Positions 51,548-62,217 of a stretch of DNA of 64,000 bases are shown here, piece after piece (positions within the stretch are counted from its first letter, which is position 1; every line of letters begins with the position of its first letter). A model generated the notes under the pieces. It ran no database searches. It worked only from the letters and a program-made list of their open reading frames with translations, and was not told where the DNA came from. The translations under genes and the position numbers were made by a program. This stretch comes from Hericium rajendrae. Lineage: Eukaryota; Basidiomycota; Agaricomycetes; Russulales; Hericiaceae. The stretch spans positions 62,001 to 126,000 of the forward strand of contig CM065887.1 in assembly GCA_033439255.1 (NCBI GenBank), read 5' to 3'.

Positions 51548-51959
51548 CATCAGAAAGGTTGACAACTTTCTGCTAGACCTGAGAGCAATCTGATAGCATC
51601 TGACAGCATCTGATTGACTTGCTGTCAGACAGATCAGATGGATCAGACAGTGTCAGACATTATCAGATGCTCTCAGATAGTTGCAGATAATTTTCAGATA
51701 TTTGACCTCCAGATTTGAAAAAATTGTCAGATCAGACACTCTCAGATTTAGAAAAATTTAGATATCAGAGATTTTGTTATATCTATTAGTTAGAGATTAA
51801 AAACTTATATATCTGACAATAAATGTCTTTACTTGAATTCAAAAGTTTGATCAGATATTTGCCTGTTAAGATTGCTTTCAGGTGGATCAGGTCAATCAGG
51901 AGCTGTCAGTAGGGTTAGAAATTGTCAGGTCAAGCAGAAAGTTGTCAACCTTCCTGATG
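51548..51959. mobile_element. C2 MITE (412 bp) inside a JmjC-gene intron
   Basis: Ends CATCAGAAAGGTTGACAAC and ...GTCAACCTTCCTGATG; TT/TT duplication (51546-51547, 51960-51961). Removing it leaves a 53-nt intron (51503 GTTATT to TGTGTAG 51967) with a GCTAATAC branch point just left of the insertion. Confidence 0.8.
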
Positions 51960-52078
51960 TTGTGTAGGGTGATTTGTTGAAGAGTGATGAACAATTCGTG
52001 CAAGGACTTGTAAAGTATGGGGTTTGTTTGTAATCCTTTACACTAGTTTCTGATTTTCAATTTATCTTTTGATAGCAA

Positions 52079-53737
52079 TTACGATTCCTTAGAATCGTTT
52101 ACTCTATACCGGCTTTTCCTATTGAAAACGACACCAAAACGATGACCATCCCCATTTGGCAGTTGGCTTATATAATCACAAGTCAACAATCTGATGAGTT
52201 TGCAGGTTCAATTCCAGTTCAACCTTGAATTCTTTTATTTCATTTTACAATCAACATATCTCACTGTTACTGTTCACAAGTATCATATATAACATTTATA
52301 TCTCATTATAATTTCTTGGAATCATTTACTATAACTAATTTCTCATATAAAGTGAGATTATAGGTTTGATTCTGCCAATTGCTATTCTTATAATTTTGGA
52401 TATTTCTTAGAGATGTTCAGTCTTTTAAATCTAACTAAATCATTGTTAGACTATATGCATATTTAAGTCAATGCTAGTCATATTAGGACCAGAAGTTCTC
52501 AGTATGAAAAAGTGCAAACTTGTTACAAGATAGTGAATAAATGTACTTCATAGTAAAGTCTGTATCTGTTTATTGATGTAAGTGAGTGTGATGTATGGTA
52601 ATATAATGAGAGCAAATTTTACCTTCTCAGAACATCTGTTTTCATAACAATAGGTCCAGAAATGACTGAGATATGAGCAAATCACTTCAAAAGATATCCT
52701 TGAGGAGGAGATCATAGTGATTGCATTGTAGTGGAGCAATGAGTGGCGCTATTTACACGCTAAAGATACCGTTAGAAAGGTCTGATTCGTATCTTTCCAA
52801 TGGCATATTATACAAGACGATCGGATACGTATTGAGAAAACGCGGTAGCGATTACTGAAGGGTTGGTATTAGAGGTAGGGGCAAACTTGTTGAGGCCATA
52901 TCTTTTTATTGACTCATCCAATTGTAGTGTACCTAGTGTTGTTGAAAAGGTATAATGGAGATCTTTCTGACACAATCAAGGGACCGATGATATCTCCAGT
53001 TCTTAAGGAGGTACACTCGAATTATCACAAAACCTCCTATTTGACTATTTTCAAGGTTTTACATAATCCGCAGCACGGGCAAAATGACATACTCCCGTCC
53101 CATGACATCATGAGGGGGACGGGAGTACGTCATTTTGCCCGTGCTGCGGATTACATAAGCGATTTATAAGCAGGAAAAAATCGAAAAAATCATTCAAGTC
53201 TAGGGGCAAATCATCAAATCATCTGAGAATAGACAAATACTGAGTAGCATAAAAAATCAGTAAAAATCGTGTTAATATGGGCACTGATAGTACTATTCAG
53301 AAACACTTGAGTTTATGTTTATAGCTAGAGAATTGACAGAGATATAGCCAAATTACTGATTCAGACTCCTAGAAGGCAAAAATAAAATCAATCTAGGCAA
53401 CATACAACAGTTGACAGACCTTCAAAGGCCACACTTATGTACTTTATAAATGTAAACACAATTTTTGAGAAGTCACGTGCAACAGTGAGTTTGACTGGGC
53501 TCGCTGTTGCACGTGACCATTATTTTGTCATTAGTTCAACTCTTGCTAGTAACAAAGTTTAAAAATAAGAGATAAGTGTAAAACAATATACTTTGAAGAT
53601 GGAGATCTTTGCAGCATTACAATACTAGTATATTCAATTTTCTGTTATCTTATTAATTCTGTGACAATAACACTACAAAGTTAGAACAATTCAAAAGGAA
53701 TCGTATTGCCGTGCAGAGCATCGGCCCTCTTCCCCCA
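52079..53737. mobile_element. B2: palindrome-rich element, inverse of B1
   Basis: Starts TTACGATTCCTTAGAATCG and ends CGGCCCTCTTCCCCC; AA flanks both sides. The hairpins of B1 recur at 53071-53151 and 53486-53528. Non-coding. Near 52200 it has GTTTGCAGGTTCAATTCC, a weak Pol III B-box match. It sits at or next to an intron-exon boundary of the JmjC gene. Confidence 0.6.
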
Positions 53738-55639
53738 AGTGGAGGTATATCACAGGAGGCAGCAAAACAATTTCCATCACGTCAACGGTGGCTAGGCCCT
53801 ATTCTAGCAGCTCTCACTTTATCTCCATTGGTTTTGTTCGGTAAAGTTTCTCTGTCTAATAGATGCCTTAGCAGAGTCACCTACGTGCAGGTGGGTGTAA
53901 TGATTTCTTCACAGTTTCTCAAATAGACTGATTTTTGTAGACACTGTATGCCCTCGGTAATGCAGGCAGACCTCAGGTGCTCGTGGACTTTGAACAGCAA
54001 ATTTGGGTGGCTTTGTTTTCTATAGCCAGGGGTGCATCTGCACAGACCAAGATGACTGAGCTGCTTGCTTATTGGACTGCTCAATTCACTGGCTTGGCTG
54101 AAATGAAAGATCCAGACGTTGCACATTGGTTTCAACGTTCAGACCTTACTGGTAAGGTTTCAAATGGTTGTCTAAGTGACTGTACATATCTTGAATTCTT
54201 TTATTTGGGTCAGGTCCATCAGGCATTGAAGATGGAGGAAGTGTAGATGCTGATATTGGAGAAGATGAGAAGATTGAGGCACTTCAGGATCAGCTGAATG
54301 GGGTTCGAGATTCCTTGGAGGTGAATGCACAATCTGAGATGGATCGCATCTTGAACATCCAGTCTGACACTTTCCATAGTGTCGAAAAACTCGAAACATG
54401 TGTGAAACAAGTTCAAGCATGGGTCGAAGCAGGCATGTATAGTAAGTTTTGAAATTCTTTTATAAAGATATATAATAACAAAAAACCTAGTGAGGGTTCC
54501 TGTACGCAAGTCTGCACGAGAAAAGAAGAGTACAACCTCTGAAGAAGCAGGTGGCTCATCGAGTTCCACCACTAAGACCTCAACAACCAAAGCAACGAAG
54601 AAAGCAAGTACCAGCAAGACGACCACTACAGGCACAAAGTCTACTACCACCAAAAAATCTGGCAGCAAGAGTACAGGTACAACAACATCTACAAGTAAAA
54701 ATGAAACTACTAGTACTACTGGCACCAAGGCATCAACTAGCACTGCAGAAGAAAAGAAGACTACTGAGCCAGAGTCTCATGCTGTGGATGAAGAATGGAG
54801 AAGGTATCCCAACTGAACGATAGTGAAGGTGGGCAAAGACCCTAAATATCTAAGTGCTATGGCTGCCTATCGGAATCTCCATGAACTAAAAGACTATGTG
54901 AGTGGATTTGTTTGGCTATTCATGATTTACTCATAATTCTATGACCAATAGCAACGCTCCTCCATGCTGGATCATAAATCTGCCAAGGTAAGTTACTTTC
55001 GGTATTGTTGTTAAATGGTGATGGTTCATAACTATGTGTTAGTTGGAGGAAACAGAAATTTTAATGCCAGCGTATAACCCTGTTAGCAATGAAAAGATTA
55101 TGGTGCCATATCGACCCTTAATCATGACTGGAGAAGTGAGCATTCATCGAGTATGTTGATCATGCAAAGCATGTTGATAACTTTTTACAGGACCACTTTC
55201 AACTTGAATTCGGTCAGAAGTTGCAAAGAGCTTTGGAAGCATCTTTGATCAATCATCAGTACTCTTACAAACTATCTGGCCATACCTGATTGCACCTGGG
55301 AGCAACATTCAGACACATCAGGCAATCATGCAGGGTATAGTACCACAGATACAATCAGATTTATATCTGGTCTCAGATTTTACTTCTAATCTCAGATTTA
55401 TGTCTGGCTCCAGATTTTATGTCTAGCTCCAGATTTCATGTCTGACTCCAGATTTCATATCTGCTTCAGATTTCATGTCTGGCCTCAGATTTAAAGCTGA
55501 TAGCAGCTTTAAACCTGATAGCAATTTTAAATCTGATATCAAACATTGAATTTATGCTTTTCAATCAATTAATATATCTATAGACTACACAAACATCATA
55601 TCAACTACATAAGTAATCATTCTAATCTCAACTACAAAA

Positions 55640-56545
55640 AAAAAAGCAAAAAGGCTTCAAATATAACAACATCAGGCTGAAAAACATAACAAAGATTATA
55701 AGACTTATCTTAGAACTACCAAAAAAGTAAAACAAACTACAAAAATAACAACATTACAAAGATAAGAAAAAGCGAAAATTGATTAAAAAGATAACAACAC
55801 TTACCTTATAATGACTACAAAAAAGCAAAAATAAATCTGAAAGACTACAACTTTATTAGTCTTAACAAGATAACAAAGATAACAAAACTTATCTTAGAAG
55901 TGTAGTCAAGACTACAAAAAGCGAAAATATACTAGAAAGATAACAATATAGATGTAAGGAACATAAGAAAGATAACAAAGCTTACCTTAAAAGTATACCA
56001 AAGTGTACAAAAAGCGAAAATGTAAGAAAACATAACAAAACATAACTTACAATGATAAGAAAGACTACAAAAAAGCGAAATATAGTGAAAAGGTTACAAT
56101 ATTAGTGTAAGCAACATAAGAAAGATAACAAATCATACCTAAGAAGTATAACAAAGACTACAAAAAAGCGAAAATGAACTAGAAAGATAACAACATCAGT
56201 TGTAATAAGATAACAAAGATAACAAAACTTACTTTAACAATGTAACAAACACTACAAAAAGCAAAAAGATAACAACTTAAAAGGTAACAAACCTTACCTT
56301 ACAGTTATAGCAATGACTACAAAAAAGCGAAAAGTGTACAAAAAGATAACAACATTAGTTGTAGTAAGATAACAAAGATAACAAATGCTTACCTTAGAAG
56401 TGTAGCAACACTACAAAAAAGCGAAAATAGATCAGAAAGATAACAAAGTCAACAATACTTATCTTAGGAGTAGTAGTCACATAACTACAAAAAAGCGAAA
56501 ATGAAGTCAAAGGTAACAAAGATAACAAACTTACCTTCAAGAGCA
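55640..56545 (-). other. Array of about ten micro-exons of 18-22 nt
   Basis: On the minus strand, acceptors of the form ATTTTCGCTTTTTTGTAG recur near plus 56495, 56415, 56325, 56170, 56075, 56015 and 55930, with weaker copies near 56260, 55830 and 55775. Each is followed by about 18-22 nt and then a GTAAGT/GTAAGC/GTAAGG-type donor (plus CTTAC near 56530, 56390, 56293, 56228, 55983, 55800). Examples of the short segments are TGTTGCTACACTTCTAAG and TCATTGCTATAACTGTAAG. Intervening introns are about 50-75 nt. The segments vary while the splice signals are kept. Confidence 0.6.
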
Positions 56546-56674
56546 GAGATGATGGTGGTTGCAGAGAGAGAGGTATTTCGGAGCAAACTCGTCTGATATG
56601 TCTTTTAATCGGAGTTTAAATCAGCCACATAGCCACAATTGAACAAAGACATATGATCTGGCGCTTGTAGCTCG

Positions 56675-57570
56675 CTCAATTTGTATCCGATTTCGACGTT
56701 CTTAATGCGTTCGAAAGGTCTTTTCAACCGCTTTCCAACGAGCCTTTATACGCTATGTTATGTGCAAAACTCGTGGAACGTGGTGCATTTTTGTTTTGGA
56801 AGAAGATTGAATGATATCTCAGTCAATTCTGAGCGCTTTTTCTCGATCTTGGATGCATTGGAAAGGGATGAATAATCGCTTTCCAACAATACCTCATAGA
56901 CTGTGTCATGTGAAAAATTCATAAGATGCAATTCATTTTTGTTTTCGATCTTCTGAGAAGAAGATAGAGGGGTACCTTGCTCAATTTGTATCCGATTTCG
57001 ACATTCTTAGATGTGTCGGAAAGGTCTTGTCAGCCACTTTCCAGCAAGCCTTTATACACTGTGTTATGTGCCGAACTCATGGAATGCAATGCATCTTTGT
57101 TTTGAAGGAAGATTAAATGATATCTTAGTCAATTTTGAATGCTTTTTCTCGATCTTAGATGCATCAGAAAGGTGTGAAAAATAGCTTTCCAACAAGCCTT
57201 CATAGACTATGTCATGTTCAAAATTCATAGGATGCAATCCATTTTTGCTTTTGATCTTCTAAGAAGAAGATAGAGCAGTATCTCATTCAATTCACATCTG
57301 CATCTGATTTCAATGTTCTTAGATGTTTTCAAAAGATATTTTCAATGGCTTTCCAACAAGCCTTTATATGCTATGTTATGTGCAAAACTCATGGAATGTG
57401 ATGTAGTTTTATTTTGAAAGAAGATTGAATAATATCTTAGTCAATTCTAAGTGTTTTGTCTAATCTTAGATGCATTGAAAAGGTCTGATTTACCGTATTT
57501 CAATAAGATCTTGTACAGTCTGATATCTGCAAAACTCATTTGTGCAGGACCATTTCTGCTTTTGATCTTA
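56675..57570. repeat. Three tandem repeats of about 302 bp in D
   Basis: CAATTTGTATCCGATTTCGAC at about 56677 recurs at about 56978, with a decayed copy (CATCTGATTTCAATGTTC) at about 57303. Each unit contains two halves with CTTTCCAAC(A/G)A and TATCTCAGTCAATTCTGAG-like words. Divergence rises to the right. Confidence 0.65.
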
Positions 57571-60136
57571 AACTAGAGATCTTGATTTATCTCAATTAGT
57601 TTTTGTCGAAAGCCCTATGTAATTGCTTTTCAATAAGCTCTTATGCATTATATTGTACTATTTTGACCATAGTTTCACTGGATGTAATCTGTGACCTTAG
57701 TCTACTAATCTAGAGGAAGTTTACAGCTAAAGGTGATCTACTTGAACCTTGAGTTTGTAATAACTTTGTCAATCACTTTCTATATCAGCAAATGCCTAGT
57801 ACATGAATTGGAGCAATTTTTAGTTTACTTTGATTTATCAAAAACCTTCAAAACTTTTTATTTGACCTGCAAGACATCTGACAATATCTAATTGTATCTG
57901 CATGACCTATAGCAGTTGCATCAGATACTAACATGCCTTGCAAGTTGGCACCTACACTTGTTAATTTTTGATTATTCTGCTTGATTTGATATTGAGCTAA
58001 AATTTAAATGTAAGTTGATATCTGACTATGTCTGAGAGATTACACCTGTCTGGCTAAACTGACAAAAAAAATTAATCTGATAAACATTCAGAATCTGAAA
58101 AATATTCAAAATCTGACTGTGTCAAGATTATACCCTGCCTGATCTGTCTGACAGCAAAAAATCTGAAAGATATCCAAAATCTGACTGTGTCTGAGAGACT
58201 ACACCCTGCCTGGCTGACCTGACAAGAAAAAAAAATCTGATTAACATCCAAAATCTGAACATCATTTAAAATCTGACTGTGTCTGGGAGACTACACCCTG
58301 CCTGATCTGTCTGACAGTAGAAGATATTTCAAATCTGATTAGGTCTGAGTGTAAATACATATCTGATAAAATCTGACTCTACCTGACTTGCCTGATTTTG
58401 TTTGTGGCCAGGAATGAACAATCTGTCAGGTATATAAGGTGATCAGACAAGATCAGACAGAATAAGTTCCAGCAGAAAGTTTGTAAGAGTACTGATGATG
58501 GTCTTCCTCGCATGAGCTTGTCTTGCTCTCATGACCAAAGAGTTGACCCTCAAGAGTCTCATATGAGGTCCTCAATCTATGTCTGCAGGCGACAAGATTT
58601 TGCTGTCTTGGATGCTGAAACTATTCAAGACATCTTTTTTAAGCGACACATTTTAATTACTGAGCAGGAGAGCAATGAGCCTTGGAATTGGAACTTGGAG
58701 TCTATGAGCAAGCTTGGTGACTTGCATGAAATAACTGATCTCCAAGGTATTGCACTTTATTTTTTTAAATATATGGTTTAATTTATAAATTTGATATCAG
58801 ACATGGCATACCGAAGTTCTGACAATCCAGATGCTCAACTCATACCTGGAACTCGTCTAGACATTTTAAAAGCAGGTCTTGCACATCAGGAAAAACAGTT
58901 TTTTGGGTGATAGCCGAGATATGGCTGCAGTAGCCGAGCCTTGGCTATAGTAACCGAGCTTTGGCTATCATAAGCCACTGGTTTGATATCCGGAGACCCA
59001 GCAATCTTACAAAGCCAGAACTACAGCTACCGTACTTCCTGTAGCACTGGTATATCACAAAAATAAAATGTTCACTCTGAGCTATTGCGCACTCTCAAAA
59101 GCATGCTTAAATGCCCAAATTATCCTTTGATTTCACTATAGATGTTCACAATAATTCTCATTGGACCTACACGTAGTTACAAATATAATCTCATGTACAA
59201 GATTCTAATGTCTCCTTCGAAGTATCTGAGCATGGGAACTGTTTTGCTGTAGCAAACGTGCCCGAGACGATGCGGGCACAGAGGAGACGGCAAGGGTGCA
59301 GGAGGGGCATGCACGTGCAGAAGGTGTGCGTGCACATGGGGGAGGCAGTGCGGACACGCACGAGGCAGCGCCGGCGCAGGTGTGCACGAGGTGGCACAGG
59401 CACGGGCAAGGTGGCACAGACACGGGGGAGGCGTCGCCGCCATGCGCAAGGCAGCGTGGATGCGCAGAAGAGGGCGCTGGTGTGTGCGAGGAAGACGACG
59501 CCGACCCCCGCGAGGCGAGCGGGCGCGCGGGAGATGGCAGGGGCACGGGGGAGGCGGCAGGGAGCGCTGGGGAGGGGTCAGTGGTGCGAGGAAGACAGCA
59601 CAAGTGTGCGCGACACGGCGCAGATGCTGAGGAGACGGCACGAGTGGGGGGGAGGTGATGTGGGCGCGCGGGAGATGGCACGGGCGCGCAAGTCAGCGTG
59701 GGAGTGTTGGAGCCGGTGCGGGGTGCGCGAGCCCGTGCGGATACGCGGGAGACGGTGTAGGCGTGTGGGAGATGGCAGGCACATGGGGAAAATGGCATCG
59801 GTGTGGGCGAGACGGCGCGGGCGCGTGGGAGAGGGCGCGGACACGTGGGAGAGGGCGCGGACACGTGGGAGAGGGCGCGGACACGCAGAAAAGGCGACGC
59901 AGGGGCGCGCAAGGCGATGCAGGCGTGTGGAAGACGGCAGTGGGCGCGAGGCCATGCGGGCATGCGGGAGATGGTAGGGGCGCATGGGAGGCGGCAGGGG
60001 ATGCGGGGAGGACGGCGGGGGCATGCGAGAGTCGGCGGGGGCATGCGGAGGTCAGCGAGGGTGCGCGGGTCGACGCCATGCATGGATATTGTGGGGGCAT
60101 GCGGGTGTCAGTGGGAGCATTGCGTAGGGTAAAAAC

Positions 60137-60214
60137 GAGAGTATTGCCCATATTCAAACGAGCAATACTCTCTATATTAGTGCAAAATGAGGTCAATAGA
60201 ATTGTTTTACTCAC
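60137..60214 (-). other. Hairpin intron module (minus), E
   Basis: Minus GTGAGT donor at plus 60209-60214, GCACTAAT branch point near 60176-60183, hairpin 60137-60172 with 11-bp arms GAGAGTATTGC / GCAATACTCTC. Confidence 0.55.
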
Positions 60215-60626
60215 CTTGTAGGCCTCTACGGCTCTTCCCCGTAGTGAATTTGCCTAAATACCTGAAAAAGGTATGTTAACCATCCATTGAAAGAGAGAAA
60301 CGTACCTTGGAGGTTTGAAAAATCAGACGTGTGAACCATTTGGCTGCAGCCAAACGTTTCCCACGCGCCCCCTGCATTTTTTTTCTTCAAGTCGAAACGT
60401 GTGCAGGCACGGCCCGCCACGCACCGTGCTATTTCATTGCCCATATATGGTCACTAAAACGGCTCGGGCCGTGCGGCTCCGTGCGTTCAACTTGTGCGTG
60501 ACTCGACTTTGTTTGCCACGTCGTCTTCCTTCCACCCTCTCCCCCTTCCCTTTCGCTGCTTCACTCTGGCGTGTTCATTGTAGATATGATTCCGTCTTCG
60601 TTGGATCTTGTCAGGGTGGGATCAAG

Positions 60627-60731
60627 GTAAGTATTTACAGTCATCTCATAGCTATCTTGTACTAATCAAGAGAGTATCGCTCGAGACAACGTGAGCGATA
60701 CTCTCATTTTTGTACTCTCCTACCTGCATCC
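60627..60731 (+). other. Hairpin intron module (plus), E
   Basis: GTAAGT donor at 60627, TACTAATC branch point at 60660-60667, hairpin 60670-60705 (12-bp arms GAGAGTATCGCT / AGCGATACTCTC), then a pyrimidine-rich run and CATCCAG acceptor at about 60731. This is the most complete module, with all four intron signals in order. Confidence 0.6.
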
Positions 60732-61750
60732 AGACCCTCGCGGATGCTCGCGTGTATCCCGCACTGGCTCTCAACTCCCCCACGTCGCCATTGACCCGTG
60801 CACGTTGCCATCGACCCACGCACACCCTCGCTGACCCCGTACTCTCCCCCGCTGACCCACACGCACCCCCGCCAACATACGCACGTCGCCGCTCACCTGC
60901 GCATGTCCCTGCCAACCTGAACGTGTCACTGCTGACTCATGCATCTCCACATGGCGCGCTCCTCCGCTGAACCGTGGATGCCCCTGCTGAACTGCGCGGA
61001 TCGTCACCAACCCGTGCACGCACTTGCGTATCCCCACACCCCCTGCCGACCTGCGTGGGTCTCCGCCAACGCCTGCATCCTTATTAACCTGTGCGCATCA
61101 TTGCCGACCCACACATGCTCATGCGCTGACCTGCGCGTATCCCCGCAGACCCCTGCAGATCCCTGCCGACTCGCGCACGTCTCCGCGAAATCGTGCACGC
61201 TCCCTCGACCCGTATGCATCGCTGAGGACCTGTGCACATCGCCGCGGGTCCCCGCGCATCAACGCCAACCCGCGCACATTGCCGACCTCCGTACGCCTCC
61301 GCCGACTCACGCACGCATGTGCCGACCAGTGCATCCCCCCGTTGATCCCCTCGCATTGCCGCTGACTCCCGCGCACATCCCCACCGACTCATTTCTGCCC
61401 CACCACCCGTGCGTGTTGCCGTTGACTGGCGCACACCCTCGCTGATTCGTGCACAACCCCGCCGACCTCCTCGCATCCTCGCCGACCCACATGCATCCCC
61501 ATCAATCCGCGCGTGCCCCCGCCGATCTGCGTGCATTGCCGCTGACTCGCGCATGCCCCCGCCAACCCGCCCCCGTCCCCACCAATCCGTGTGCGTCGCC
61601 GTCAACCCGCACATGCACGTGGAACCATGAGCTTTCCGCCAACCCATACACATCACTGATCCACTGCGCGTGTCACCACCGACCCGCACATGCATGCTCA
61701 ACCCATGGGCGATGGCATGGCTGCTGACTCCCGCATGCCCCGTCGACCCG
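60720..61750 (+). repeat. Degenerate tandem array, right GC block of E
   Basis: Units of about 25-30 bp around CCGCCGACCCGCGCATG-like words, many times over. A mirror array is at 59250-60120. Frames are open by composition; no domain. Confidence 0.65.
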
Positions 61751-62217
61751 CGTGGACACGGTACGTGGGAACTGTTTTGCTGCAGCAAAACAGTTCCCAC
61801 GAGGGCTTGGGTGTTGTGGGTGCAGAAGGATATGGAGGGGGAGATTTTATGTATTAGTACTATTAGTGTACAGTTATAACCAGCCAAATTAAAATGTTTT
61901 GCATGATATATTGTTGGAGAGGTGATATGAGGGACTATTGTGGTTTATATATTATACTGAATCTCACATACTGCAATATAGCACTCCAGTAGCTAGCATA
62001 AGCTACAGTGGCTAACATAAGCTACAGTAGCTAACATAAGCTATAGTAGATATACCATCTACAGACTGCTACGGATCACTACAGATGGCTACAGATGGCT
62101 ACCTGTAGTTGTAATAGAGACCCACCTATTAACAGATGCTACAGAAAATATATAATCTATTATAGCTACTGTAGACTATATTTTCTACTGTAGGCTAAAG
62201 TAGTGTGGACACCTTTT

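Larger units (their letters stand above)
55254..58497. mobile_element. D: CATCAGTACTC-type TIR element (3.2 kb), non-coding
   Basis: Left CATCAGTACTCTTACAAAC; the right end mirrors it to ...GAGTACTGATG. AT/AT duplication (55252-55253, 58498-58499). The TIR is close to that of the Plavaka element (CATCAGGTACCCTTACAACT). Contents: CAGATTT-rich left arm (55340-55560), a minus-strand micro-exon array (55640-56545), three 302-bp repeats (56675-57570), and a CTGA-rich right arm (57840-58490). It splits an exon of the JmjC gene. Confidence 0.82.
58905..62213. mobile_element. E: symmetrical non-coding element in the JmjC gene (3.3 kb)
   Basis: Tips GGGTGATAGCC and GTGGACACC are only loosely inverted (GGxTG...CACC). 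A T-run on both sides (TTTT) is the likely target duplication. Both arms have TAGCC/GGCTA and GCTACAGTAGCTA words. Inside, two GC-rich arrays (59250-60120 and 60720-61750) face away from a centre (60215-60625), with hairpin intron modules at each edge pointing outward. GGGAACTGTTTTGCTG-type sequence occurs in both arms, forming a perfect palindrome at about 61769-61799. Boundaries are supported by the gene frame across the gap (KQFF|PDAHVK). Confidence 0.65.

Noticed and set aside
54814-54816. Read-through or recoding of the TGA in the JmjC gene
   Set aside because: Three other stops and six insertions already break the gene; plain decay is simpler.
55191-55290. Gene continuing into HQYSYKLSGHT before a stop near 55290
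   Set aside because: That stretch is the left TIR of element D; the true continuation lies at 58500.
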